Shown: piece by piece, positions 38,878-47,832 of the stretch
Position numbering within the stretch: position 1 is the stretch's first letter
How the letters are laid out: each line of letters begins with the position of its first letter
Assembly: GCA_965261725.1 (NCBI GenBank)
Contig: CBDHDU010000002.1
Location: forward strand, 62,001-126,000
DNA: 64,000 nt
Origin: CANDOC01 sp965261725
Lineage (GTDB): Bacteria; Pseudomonadota; Gammaproteobacteria; Pseudomonadales; Endozoicomonadaceae
Direction: 5' to 3'
Notes under the pieces: model-generated
Told to the model about the DNA's origin: nothing
Seen by the model: the letters and a program-made list of their open reading frames with translations, nothing else
Databases searched by the model: none
Program-made: the position numbers and the translations under genes

Positions 38878-39783
38878 CTATTGCCGGTCCCGTTCCAGCA
38901 GCACTTTGCCCAGACGCTGCAGGTTATTTGCCACAACAGCTAGTGAAACATGACGTTTGAAGGCATCCAGCCCTTTGTCCGGGCATTTATCCAGACCATG
39001 AGATTCCAGAGCATTAATATCCGACTCAACAGCTGAGTGCTGTCGTTTTGCACGGACAAACGCCAAGTGTGATTCCCGTTTTTTGTCCTCTAACGACAGC
39101 TTTCCTTTTTTAGGTGGTACAGCCCTGTCCAGCAAGTTTTCCAGTTTTACAAGATTATCCGGACTCCAGAATCCCTTGTCGTAGCTGACCTGGCTCAAGG
39201 TTGGAAAGCGCTCTTTGGCTCCCTTGGCCATAGGAACCGTTACCTGATCGTCCGTCTGCTTTTCCATGACCTGGTGGTGAAGCGTAAAGCCGAATTGATC
39301 CTGCAACACACAAACACGCAAACCCAGCTCAACCGGCACGCCCGCCTTGCCTTTGCTGACCCACTCGGTATGCGGTTCAAACAGCGAAAAGACTTTCTCT
39401 GCATGCGGTATGGTTTCATGCTCAAGGACCCGCCGATGAATCAGATTAACCTGATGTTTGGCATGCAGCAGATAGTAGCTGAGCGCTTCAAGGCGTGGTT
39501 CATCAGGTTGATGCTTTGTCAGCACGGAGTACGTTACATCAGCCATCCGAATTATTTTCAGGCTGAGCTTCAGATACTCAAGATGCGCCATTTCAATGTC
39601 ATGCTGTCGTTTGCTTTTTTGTAATTCGTCAGCTGACGTGGAGTGCTTCAGGTTACGCACTGTATGGTAGAGCTTCTTATGCTGCCGCTGAAGGTAGCGA
39701 TGCTGTCGCCAGCCGGGGAGTTTGTGCTCATGAGCTGAAGCCGAAGCAAACTCAATGATTTTACGACAAGCATCGCTCAGCAA
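38878..39783 (-). CDS. ISNCY-like transposase, C-terminal frame
   Basis: The downstream frame of the transposase. Upstream of its first ATG the frame is open (KKKSEPLHGRADSFVVKTN and on), which is the normal family sequence and holds the first catalytic aspartate. The second D lies in SYDKGFWSPDN and the final E in AVESDINALESHGLDK. A protein starting at 39783 would lack the first D, so function requires fusion with the upstream frame by a -1 shift at the A8 run. Confidence 0.75.
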   Translation of the reverse strand: MLSDACRKIIEFASASAHEHKLPGWRQHRYLQRQHKKLYHTVRNLKHSTSADELQKSKRQHDIEMAHLEYLKLSLKIIRMADVTYSVLTKHQPDEPRLEALSYYLLHAKHQVNLIHRRVLEHETIPHAEKVFSLFEPHTEWVSKGKAGVPVELGLRVCVLQDQFGFTLHHQVMEKQTDDQVTVPMAKGAKERFPTLSQVSYDKGFWSPDNLVKLENLLDRAVPPKKGKLSLEDKKRESHLAFVRAKRQHSAVESDINALESHGLDKCPDKGLDAFKRHVSLAVVANNLQRLGKVLLERDRQ

Positions 39784-39815
39784 GTTAATGTCGGTGGGGA
39801 AATGGACATTGGTTT

Positions 39816-40301
39816 TTACGACAAACGAATCGGCACGGCCATGTAACGGTTCGCTCTTTTTTTTACCAGCGAGTGCCCTGCCGCAACGACAACCTGATTG
39901 ATCTGATCCAGCACCTGCGGGGTAAACAGGCTGATATTATCCTGCAACGTCTGTATATGATAAGTGTGCGTGCAATAGGGGCCATGTCCGAGCATCTGAC
40001 GCAAAGTGCCGTGTTCATTGGCCAGTTCCTGCAAGCGGTCATAATCGCAATTGATCACCAGACGGAGGGTGCCAAACACGAGTATTCTCCAGAGTTCCAT
40101 CCCGGGGCGACCGTTGTTTTGGTCAGATAGAATCATGGAGTCGAGTACCTGAAAGACCTGCTGTCTCAGCTCTGGCGTTGTGTAAATGTGCTGCAATGCC
40201 CGCAGGATACGAGGGATATCGTCTCTGGACTTGGGGTTAAACTGGACGGATGAGATATCGACTTCACCCAGCTGCATTTGTGGATTGATAGTCTGGCGCA
40301 T
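39816..40301 (-). CDS. ISNCY-like transposase, N-terminal frame
   Basis: A 161-residue frame with KSRDDIPRILRALQHIYTTP and NGRPGMELWRILVFGTLRL, typical of ISNCY-family transposase N-termini. After SLVKK the frame runs through an A8 tract (T8 on the + strand at 39857-39864) and continues only 16 residues to a stop. The A-AAA-AAA in the tract is a classic -1 slippery sequence, and the -1 frame gives the expected continuation. Confidence 0.75.
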   Translation of the reverse strand: MRQTINPQMQLGEVDISSVQFNPKSRDDIPRILRALQHIYTTPELRQQVFQVLDSMILSDQNNGRPGMELWRILVFGTLRLVINCDYDRLQELANEHGTLRQMLGHGPYCTHTYHIQTLQDNISLFTPQVLDQINQVVVAAGHSLVKKRANRYMAVPIRLS

Positions 40302-40399
40302 AAATTTGAAAAAACAGCCTGTTTTGGAAAATCTTCATATAGTTATATTTGGCCACAGGCTGCTATTTTCAAGGTTTGAGGGTTTTCGGACAGGCACTA

Positions 40400-40719
40400 A
40401 ATATAAAAACACAGAAGATTTTTTATCAGGAACAAAATCATTTTCATATGCCTTTATAAACGCCGTGTTCTTGCATGTCTATTTTTCCATGGAGCAAAGT
40501 GAAATGGCAATGTGTGAAAGCACCTTGCTTCATGTATTAAAACTGATGCACATCATTACAGAAGGGCTGAAATACCGGAAAAAAGTAAGGCTGGCTTACG
40601 AATTAAAAAAACATATAGATCATTTTGATCACGAAAATATGGGGGCGTTTTATCTGGAGTATGAAGGAGAGATGATCAGAAGCCTGTTAATGAGATGTGG
40701 TGAACTATGGAATAGCTGA
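40400..40719 (+). pseudogene. 3' remnant of a second copy of the split secreted gene
   Basis: About 106 codons from KYKNTEDFLSGTKSFSYAFI to RCGELWNS match the C-terminus of the gene ending at 37698, at high identity in protein and DNA. Homology starts right at the ISNCY-like right end. Upstream coding sequence is absent and there is no start signal. A tandem paralogue appears to have lost its 5' part at the IS boundary. Confidence 0.85.
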
Positions 40720-40885
40720 CCCAGCGTTGAGCCTTAGTTGGTGTGCTGGTGCCGGGATGCGTGGTTATTCTGGGCTTTCTGATAGGATTGCTGTTTAGTC
40801 CTGCATAAATGTTGTTATTATTTGTCCCCGGTGAGGAGTCATATCCTGATGCTCCTTGGATGTTTTCACTGAGTTGGCTCATATA

Positions 40886-42067
40886 ATGACAATAACTTCC
40901 TTTCATTCGCCTGTGCGGACGCTGATGGGACCTGGTCCTTCTGATGTTCACCCCCGTATCACTGAAGCACTCTCCAGACCAACAATAGGCCATCTGGATC
41001 CGGCGTTCGTCGGTATGATGGATGAGCTGAAATCGCTGATCCAATATGCATTTAAAACCTCTAACCGGCTAACGTTACCTATCTCTGCACCGGGTTCTGC
41101 TGGAATGGAAGCTTGTTTTTCCAACCTGGTTGAAGCTGGGGACAAAGTGATTGTCTGCCGCAATGGTGTATTTGGCGGTCGCATGCAGGCCAATGTTGAG
41201 CGCTGTGGCGGTGAAGTTATTGCTGTCGATGACCCGTGGGGAAGGGCTGTTAGTCCGGAGAAAGTGAAGGCTGCGCTGGAAGCAAATCCAGACGCCAAAA
41301 TTCTGGCTTTTGTTCATGCAGAAACCTCAACCGGCGCACAAAGTGATGCAGAAGCGCTTTGTCGTCTGGCTCGTGAACATAATTGCCTGACGATTGTTGA
41401 TACTGTGACCTCTCTCGGTGGTACACCATTAGAAGTGGATGCATGGGATATTGATGCAGTTTATTCTGGTTCCCAAAAATGTTTATCCTGTGTGCCGGGA
41501 ATGTCTCCCATCAGTTTCAGTGAACGTGCCGTAGAGAAAATCAGCAACCGCAAAGCTCCGGTACAAAGCTGGTTCCTCGATATGAACCTGATTATGGGAT
41601 ATTGGGGGCAGGGCGGTAAGCGCGCTTACCACCATACAGCACCGGTAAATGCACTTTATGCACTGCATGAATCTCTGGTGATGTTGCAGCAGGAAGGTTT
41701 GGAACAAGCCTGGCAGCGTCATGAAAATAACCATAAGGCACTGGCTGCAGGTCTGGCTGTGCTGGGGCTGGAGTTTGTGGTGCCGGAAGGTGAGCGTTTG
41801 CCTCAGTTGAATGCTGTTCGTGTACCGAAAGGTATTGATGAAGCTGAAGTTCGCAGCCGTCTGCTGAAAAATTACAGCCTTGAAATTGGTGCGGGTCTTG
41901 GCGATCTGGCAGGCAAAGTATGGCGAATCGGCTTGATGGGTTATGCGAGCCGTCGCGAAAATATCCTGTTATGCCTGAGTGCGCTTGGAAATACCTTGAA
42001 AGATCTGGGACATCAGGCGGAACCTGCCGCTGCCGTTGCAGCGGCTTGTGAAGTGTTGGAAGCCTGA
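40886..42067 (+). CDS. Alanine/serine-glyoxylate aminotransferase family protein
   Basis: A 393-residue class V PLP aminotransferase. It contains LMGPGPSDVHPRITEALSRP, HAETSTGAQSD, and SGSQKCLSCVPGMSPISFS with the PLP lysine. YHHTAPVNALYALHESL and VWRIGLMGYASRRENI follow, very like animal AGXT. Known members move an amino group from alanine or serine to glyoxylate to make glycine. The ATG at 40886 gives the family N-terminus, although its Shine-Dalgarno is weak. It converges with the POT transporter gene. Confidence 0.9.
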   Translation: MTITSFHSPVRTLMGPGPSDVHPRITEALSRPTIGHLDPAFVGMMDELKSLIQYAFKTSNRLTLPISAPGSAGMEACFSNLVEAGDKVIVCRNGVFGGRMQANVERCGGEVIAVDDPWGRAVSPEKVKAALEANPDAKILAFVHAETSTGAQSDAEALCRLAREHNCLTIVDTVTSLGGTPLEVDAWDIDAVYSGSQKCLSCVPGMSPISFSERAVEKISNRKAPVQSWFLDMNLIMGYWGQGGKRAYHHTAPVNALYALHESLVMLQQEGLEQAWQRHENNHKALAAGLAVLGLEFVVPEGERLPQLNAVRVPKGIDEAEVRSRLLKNYSLEIGAGLGDLAGKVWRIGLMGYASRRENILLCLSALGNTLKDLGHQAEPAAAVAAACEVLEA

Positions 42068-42073
42068 TATGTC

Positions 42074-42112
42074 ATAAGCTGTTAGTTTGTTAATTAATAA
42101 CTGGCAGCTTAT
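42074..42112. terminator. Shared convergent terminator
   Basis: ATAAGCTG (42074-42081) pairs with CAGCTTAT (42105-42112) and encloses AGTT/AACT. It is followed by TTTT and overlaps the POT gene stop on the minus strand. It likely serves both convergent genes. Confidence 0.5.
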
Positions 42113-43620
42113 TTTGCCTTACTGGTGTCAACTGAAAGCCAGATGATAACCAGTAAACATACGGCGCCTGCTGATGCCAGTGTGATATTACTGAAGGTCG
42201 CAAAATAGGTTGATGCTGCGGAAATCAGATCAAGCTCCATACCTTCAGTTACTTCGACTTCTGCCAGCATGGCAACATGTCCTGCCAGAAAATTCCCCAC
42301 CGCCGCAGACATTAGCATGTAAATACCGGCGAGTGTTCCCGTTGCTTCTTTTAGATTCAGGCGGGTAATACTGGCTAAAGCAACGGGGTCAATAAACAGC
42401 TCGGCAATACCAATAAAGAAAATACCAACAACCAGTAACAGCATTGAAGTCTGACCTGTGGCTTGTGCCGATTTGGCAGTCAAAGCCAGCAATGCGAACC
42501 CGAGTGTCAGCAGTAGCATCCCTGTACCGAGCTTTGCCAGTGTGTCGAGCACAATGTTGTGCTTGCTGAGGAGGCGCCATAACCAGGCGAGAATGACACC
42601 GCCAAGTAAAACACTGATGGGATTAATTGACTGAAAGGTGGCTGTGGGTACGATGAAACCGGCGATATCCCGGTCGATATTACGATCAATAAACAGTGTG
42701 ATTGAGCTTCCGTATTGCTCGTTGAATGCCCAGAAAACGACACCGAACACAATAAACCAGATGATAAGCCCCAGCTCTTTACGTTCTTCAGGCTTACAGC
42801 GAACATATATTCTGGCGAACATAATGGCAGTACAAATACTGGCAATGGTGAGCACATAGCCTGCCAGCAGGTGCTGATAAGTCATCACAAAAAGCAATAC
42901 GGCAATCGCAAGGCCGAGCGTGATCCAGACCGCTTGGGGTACTCCTACCGTTGGCTTTTTCAATGCTTTCCAGTTCGGATTGGAGGTTGAAATAAAGTGC
43001 TTTTTTCCGGATAAGAAAATCAACAACCCTGCCAGCATACCGATTGCAGCCAGCGAGAAGCCCGCGTGCCAGCCATATGTCTGTGCGACCCAGCCACAGG
43101 CAATACCGGCTGCAATTGCTCCAATGTTGCCTCCGACATACATCAGGGTAAATCCGGGCTCCCGACGTGCATCATCATGGCCGTATAGTTCACCAAGCAG
43201 ACATGAAACGTTGGTTTTGAAAAGCCCGTAACCAACGGTTATCAATGCCATCGCGACATAAAGCGGGAGCTGTGAATCACCTGTTAACCCCAGTGTCAGG
43301 TGACCTGCAACCATAAAAACAGCACCCAGAATGACAGCCCAGCGGTTACCAAAGTAACGGTCGGCAAGCATGCCACCAAAGACCGGTGTCAGGTAAACCA
43401 TTGAGATATAGGCACCATACAGCGCATACGCATCACCATCAGAAAATAACAGCTCTGAGGTCAGGTACAGTACCAGCAAGGCTCTCATGCCGTAAAAACT
43501 GAAAAATTCCCACATCAGGATCGACATCAGATGGAAAAAACCCTTGGGTTGCTTATCTGACAGATGTTGCTGTGGGGGTTGTGAGTCAGAGAACGACATT
43601 TGATTTTCATCTGATGTCAT
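42109..43620 (-). CDS. POT-family proton-dependent oligopeptide transporter
   Basis: A 503-residue membrane transporter that imports di- and tripeptides with protons. Signatures are EFFSFYGMRALLVLYLTSEL, the GGMLADRYFGNR loop and FKTNVSCLLGELYG. About 12-14 hydrophobic helices are predicted by eye. The start at 43620 (MTSDENQMSFSDSQPP) follows AAGGAAGAA about nine bases upstream; an upstream in-frame ATG lacks this. The exact type (Dtp subfamily) cannot be settled. Confidence 0.88.
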   Translation of the reverse strand: MTSDENQMSFSDSQPPQQHLSDKQPKGFFHLMSILMWEFFSFYGMRALLVLYLTSELLFSDGDAYALYGAYISMVYLTPVFGGMLADRYFGNRWAVILGAVFMVAGHLTLGLTGDSQLPLYVAMALITVGYGLFKTNVSCLLGELYGHDDARREPGFTLMYVGGNIGAIAAGIACGWVAQTYGWHAGFSLAAIGMLAGLLIFLSGKKHFISTSNPNWKALKKPTVGVPQAVWITLGLAIAVLLFVMTYQHLLAGYVLTIASICTAIMFARIYVRCKPEERKELGLIIWFIVFGVVFWAFNEQYGSSITLFIDRNIDRDIAGFIVPTATFQSINPISVLLGGVILAWLWRLLSKHNIVLDTLAKLGTGMLLLTLGFALLALTAKSAQATGQTSMLLLVVGIFFIGIAELFIDPVALASITRLNLKEATGTLAGIYMLMSAAVGNFLAGHVAMLAEVEVTEGMELDLISAASTYFATFSNITLASAGAVCLLVIIWLSVDTSKAK

Positions 43621-43830
43621 ACAGCGTTCTTCCTTTCTGGTTTTATCGCTAACCAGATGAATCAAGCTCAAGTAAAAGAGAGGCCTGAGGAAAGTTCGTC
43701 TATCCAATATAGGCTGTTCTGAGCAGAGTGTTGGCTTGATATGAGATACGGAGGAGTCAGGTCGCAGGAGAGAAGTTGTAATCTGACATTAAACTGTAAC
43801 TGTTGTCTAATGTCGGAGTGTTAACAGCTT

Positions 43831-44751
43831 CTAATAATTGCTTGCTCTGGTATCGACATAATCCTGAGCTTCTTCGGGGTCAGCTTCAAAACGGGCAACA
43901 TATTCCTCGAGTCTTTTCCTTACGCCTTTCTGAAGCTCTGAGGTGCTTCGCAGATTAAGCGCATCAAGTACATCTTCAGGGGAGGCGTCTCGTCTTTTAT
44001 TGCCAACATGCAACCCAATATCAGCACCTAATTCGGCATAAAAGTCAGTAGAATCCAGTTCATCCAGCAACTGCCCGGGGGTTTTCAACAGTAGCTTGAG
44101 ATTGTTTGTCAGCTCTTCACCGGAAGAGGATTCTTCGGCAAGAAAGGTTTCTACAAAAATATCAGCGGCACGTGATTCAGCAAGTGCTCGCTGATGTTCC
44201 TTCAATAATGTATTCACCTGACAGTCTGCCAGTTTCTCTCCCTGAAGGAACACACGGATATCATCTGTTTCCTGTAATGTGGTGGCTCTTTCATCTAAAT
44301 ATTCTTTGAATTGAGCAATTTCTTTTTTGGGATGAGAAGGAGCCGTTAGGTGCAATTTATAAATAAACTGTCTTATTCTTCCGGGGCGGGTGTTAACAAA
44401 TAAATCCCGCAAATGTCCTTGCTCGTTATTTCTCAGGTCATATTTATTACCGCTACGATCTTCATGCGGAGGCAGTTTGGCATCAAACTGAATTGATCCT
44501 TTTCCAGATGAAGTGCCGTTTGGTTTCTTCATAATGGAGCGAGGTTCAACATGCGTTACTGATGCTCGCTTGGCTAAAGGCGTATCAGGGCGACCAGCTT
44601 CAGGTGGAGATTGATGTTTTGCCACTGACGCATTAGGAGTCGTTTTAGCTGCCGACCGGTGCAGGAATTTACCCAGAATCGGGTCAATGATTTTTTCTTT
44701 TAACGCATGAAGTGCTACGCTGCCAGCTTGCCTGATGCTGCCAATTGTCAT
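43831..44751 (-). CDS. Hypothetical protein
   Basis: A 306-residue protein that I do not recognise. The ATG at 44751 follows AAGGA by about six bases. The first 40 residues are amphipathic (SIRQAGSVALHALKEKIIDP). A basic, Pro/Ser-rich linker follows (EPRSIMKKPNGTSSGKG), then a charged, helix-rich C-terminal half. There is no signal peptide. The disordered N-terminus with a helical body is common in secreted effectors of host-associated bacteria, but nothing here proves it. It lies downstream of uvrA on the same strand. Confidence 0.6.
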   Translation of the reverse strand: MTIGSIRQAGSVALHALKEKIIDPILGKFLHRSAAKTTPNASVAKHQSPPEAGRPDTPLAKRASVTHVEPRSIMKKPNGTSSGKGSIQFDAKLPPHEDRSGNKYDLRNNEQGHLRDLFVNTRPGRIRQFIYKLHLTAPSHPKKEIAQFKEYLDERATTLQETDDIRVFLQGEKLADCQVNTLLKEHQRALAESRAADIFVETFLAEESSSGEELTNNLKLLLKTPGQLLDELDSTDFYAELGADIGLHVGNKRRDASPEDVLDALNLRSTSELQKGVRKRLEEYVARFEADPEEAQDYVDTRASNY

Positions 44752-44811
44752 GGGAATCCTTCCCTGTAGATATCCTGAGTAAGTATCCAGTATAAGCAAT
44801 CGGGCATTTGA

Positions 44812-44840
44812 GGTGCCAACCATAATTGACGGTTGGCACC
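44812..44840 (-). terminator. Hairpin after uvrA
   Basis: GGTGCCAACC and GGTTGGCACC form a perfect ten-pair stem with a nine-base loop, eight bases after the uvrA stop. No T-tract follows on the minus strand, so it may stabilise the 3' end rather than end transcription fully. Confidence 0.55.
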
Positions 44841-44848
44841 GATAAACT

Positions 44849-47671
44849 TTATGACAGCATTGGCTTCAGGAAGCGTCCGGTATGAGAGGCTTTTATTTTA
44901 ACGACTTGTTCCGGTGTCCCTTTGGCAATAATCTGACCGCCACCGTCACCGCCTTCCGGGCCGAGATCAACAATCCAGTCTGCGGTTTTAATGACATCCA
45001 GATTGTGTTCGATCACCACAACGGTGTTACCGTGATCACGTAAGCGGTGTAGAACTGCCAGCAGTTGTTCAATATCGTGGAAGTGCAGGCCGGTTGTTGG
45101 TTCGTCCAGAATATAGAGAGTCTTGCCAGTATCCCGTTTGGACAGCTCCCGTGCCAGCTTGACCCGTTGAGCTTCACCGCCGGATAACGTTGTCGCATTC
45201 TGTCCCAGACGGATATAAGTCAGACCAACATCAACCAGTGTTTGCAGTTTGCGTTTCAGTGCTGGTATGGCATCGAAGAACTCAAGCCCTTCTTCAACGG
45301 TCATTTCCAGCACTTCGTCGATAGACTTGCCCTTGTACTTAACTTCCAGTGTTTCCCTGTTATAGCGTTTACCTTTGCAGACATCACAGGGCACATAAAT
45401 ATCCGGCAGGAAGTGCATTTCAACCTTGATAACACCATCGCCCTGACAGGCTTCACAGCGACCGCCTTTCACGTTAAAGCTGAAACGTCCCGGTTTATAA
45501 CCTCGGGAACGAGCTTCCTGTGTACCGGCAAACAGTTCACGAATCGGTGTAAAGATACCGGTATAGGTTGCCGGGTTGGAACGTGGCGTACGACCAATCG
45601 GGCTCTGGTCAATATCAATGCATTTATCGAAGTGATCCAGCCCTTCAATCTGACCGTAAGCGGCAGGTGTTAGCGATTCAGCACGGTTTAATGCTTGTGC
45701 ACAGATAGGATATAACGTGCTGTTGATCAGGGTCGATTTGCCTGAACCGGATACGCCGGTTACACAGGTCATCAGCCCGACCGGGATTTCCAGCGATACT
45801 TTCTTAAGGTTGTTACCCTTACAGCCCGACAGCTTGAGTTGTTTGTCAGGGTTCATGGGCGTGCGCTGCGCCGGAATGGCAATCTGCTTACGTCCGGAGA
45901 GATATTGCCCGGTCAGTGATTTTTCATTACTCATCACATCTTCAGGCTTGCCCTGAGCAACAATTTCTCCACCATGAACACCGGCGCCCGGACCGATATC
46001 AATGACATAATCAGCCGTGCGGATCGCATCTTCATCATGTTCAACAACAATAACGGTGTTACCCAGATCACGCAGGCGGGTCAGCGTTTTGAGCAAACGG
46101 TCATTATCCCGCTGGTGGAGGCCGATGCTGGGCTCATCAAGAATATACATCACGCCGACAAGTCCGGCACCTATCTGGCTGGCAAGACGAATGCGCTGGG
46201 CTTCCCCGCCGGAAAGTGTTTCAGCACTGCGATCGAGTGTCAGGTAATTAAGACCAACATTTACAAGGAAACTTAAACGGTCGCAGATTTCTTTCAGAAT
46301 TTTGTCTGCAATTTCACCCCGGCGCCCCGGTAGCTTCAGATCACGGAAGTAATCCAGTGAGGCTTCAACTGGCATTTTGACAATATCCGGCAAGGTACTG
46401 TCAGCCACAAAGACATAACGTGCCTCCTGCCGTAGGCGTGCCCCTTTACATTTCGGACAGGGGCGGGTGCTGAGGAATTTAACCAGGTCTTCTCTTACAG
46501 ACAGGGAATCTGTATCCCGATAGCGGCGTTCAAAGTTGGGGATAATCCCTTCAAAAGCATGACGCTTCTTATAAATATGCCCGCGATCATTCACGTAGCT
46601 GAAATCAATTTCATCCTGCCCGGAACCCTGCAGCACAATGTTTTGCTGATCTTCCGTTAAATCATCAAACGGCGTATCAATACTGAAATCATAATGGGCG
46701 GCCAGTGATTTCAGCATATGAAAGTAATACACACTGCGCCGATCCCAGCCGCGAATAGCACCTTCGGCAAGTGTTAGCTCAGGGTGTTGAACGATTCTAT
46801 CGGGATCGAAGAATTGTTTTACACCAAGCCCATCACAGGTCGGGCAGGCCCCCGCCGGGTTATTAAAGGAGAACAGGCGGGGTTCCAGTTCATTCAGGCT
46901 GTAACCACATTCCGGGCAGGCGAAGCGTGCGGAGAATAACTGATCTTCCTGATCGCCATCCATAAAGCTGATGGCTACAACACCATCGGTCAGTTCCAGT
47001 GCGGTTTCAAAAGATTCGGCGATACGAATCTGTAGATCCGGGCGAACCTTGATCCGGTCAACAACTACCTCAATGGTGTGCTTCTTGTTCTTTTCCAGTA
47101 CGGGTGGATTATCCAGATCAGTAACAATGCCGTTAATTCTGGCGCGGATAAAACCCTGAGCCCGCAATTCACTGAAAACATGTAAATGTTCACCTTTACG
47201 CCCCCGAACAACCGGCGCCAGCAACATCAGCTTGGTGCCTTCCGGTAAAGCCAGCACCTGATCGACCATTTGGCTGACAGTCTGAGCTTCCAGTGGCAAG
47301 TGATGTTTCGGGCACTGTGGAATCCCGGTACGGGCAAACAGCAATCTCAAGTAGTCGTATATTTCAGTAATGGTGCCGACAGTGGAACGCGGATTATGGC
47401 TGGTGGATTTCTGCTCAATCGAAATTGCCGGAGACAGCCCTTCAATATGATCGACATCCGGCTTTTCCATCATCGAAAGGAACTGGCGGGCATAAGCCGA
47501 AAGCGACTCAACATAACGGCGCTGACCTTCCGCATAAAGCGTATCAAAAGCCAGCGATGACTTGCCGGAACCGGAGAGACCGGTAATAACAATCAGTTTG
47601 TCCCGGGGGATTTCCAGGTTGATGTTTTTGAGGTTATGGGTGCGGGCACCACGAACAATAATTTCATCCAC
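44849..47671 (-). CDS. uvrA: Excinuclease ABC subunit A
   Basis: The damage-recognition ATPase of nucleotide excision repair. The GTG at 47671 gives (M)DEIIVRGARTHNLKNINLE and 940 residues, the E. coli length; a TTG six codons upstream is less likely. Two ATPase halves carry GLSGSGKSSLAFDTLYAEGQ and GVSGSGKSTLINSTL, each with an LSGGEAQR signature. Zinc modules include CPECGY/CPTCDG and CEACQGDG/CDVCKG. I found no convincing LexA box upstream. Its usual divergent partners, MFS and ssb, lie about 7.6 kb away. Confidence 0.97.
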   Translation of the reverse strand: MDEIIVRGARTHNLKNINLEIPRDKLIVITGLSGSGKSSLAFDTLYAEGQRRYVESLSAYARQFLSMMEKPDVDHIEGLSPAISIEQKSTSHNPRSTVGTITEIYDYLRLLFARTGIPQCPKHHLPLEAQTVSQMVDQVLALPEGTKLMLLAPVVRGRKGEHLHVFSELRAQGFIRARINGIVTDLDNPPVLEKNKKHTIEVVVDRIKVRPDLQIRIAESFETALELTDGVVAISFMDGDQEDQLFSARFACPECGYSLNELEPRLFSFNNPAGACPTCDGLGVKQFFDPDRIVQHPELTLAEGAIRGWDRRSVYYFHMLKSLAAHYDFSIDTPFDDLTEDQQNIVLQGSGQDEIDFSYVNDRGHIYKKRHAFEGIIPNFERRYRDTDSLSVREDLVKFLSTRPCPKCKGARLRQEARYVFVADSTLPDIVKMPVEASLDYFRDLKLPGRRGEIADKILKEICDRLSFLVNVGLNYLTLDRSAETLSGGEAQRIRLASQIGAGLVGVMYILDEPSIGLHQRDNDRLLKTLTRLRDLGNTVIVVEHDEDAIRTADYVIDIGPGAGVHGGEIVAQGKPEDVMSNEKSLTGQYLSGRKQIAIPAQRTPMNPDKQLKLSGCKGNNLKKVSLEIPVGLMTCVTGVSGSGKSTLINSTLYPICAQALNRAESLTPAAYGQIEGLDHFDKCIDIDQSPIGRTPRSNPATYTGIFTPIRELFAGTQEARSRGYKPGRFSFNVKGGRCEACQGDGVIKVEMHFLPDIYVPCDVCKGKRYNRETLEVKYKGKSIDEVLEMTVEEGLEFFDAIPALKRKLQTLVDVGLTYIRLGQNATTLSGGEAQRVKLARELSKRDTGKTLYILDEPTTGLHFHDIEQLLAVLHRLRDHGNTVVVIEHNLDVIKTADWIVDLGPEGGDGGGQIIAKGTPEQVVKIKASHTGRFLKPMLS

Positions 47672-47832
47672 GCTGAATTCGATCCCCAAGCACTAAATAA
47701 CAAGAATCTGGCATTATATGTTGTCAACTGGGCGTGATGAAATGATTTTGATTCTGTCAGGCAGAGCTGCCATCGAACTTCTGTTAACTTTGCTGATTAT
47801 ACACCTATAGTTTTAACATCTATTTTTAGCTA

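Larger units (their letters stand above)
37772..40399 (-). mobile_element. ISNCY-like insertion sequence, interrupted by an IS5-family element
   Basis: The ends TAGTGCCTGTC at 37772 and its complement ending at 40399 are matching terminal repeats. Similarity continues inward (GAAAAC, then TAGCTGCCTGTG against TAGCAGCCTGTG) once the nested IS is removed. Without the nested 892 bp and one TCA copy, the element is about 1.73 kb. It carries a two-frame transposase on the minus strand. No convincing target duplication is seen, and the edge is uncertain by a few bases. Confidence 0.8.

Noticed and set aside
40186..40400. 5' part of a 177-codon frame reaching the remnant paralogue
   Set aside because: This part is antisense to the ISNCY transposase and its end; only the codons after 40400 match the paralogue.
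47672..47689. TTG start six codons upstream for uvrA
   Set aside because: It has no ribosome-binding site; the GTG start gives the 940-residue E. coli length and N-terminus.
47690..47832. LexA box in front of uvrA
   Set aside because: I searched for CTGT-N8-ACAG-type palindromes and found only loose half-matches.
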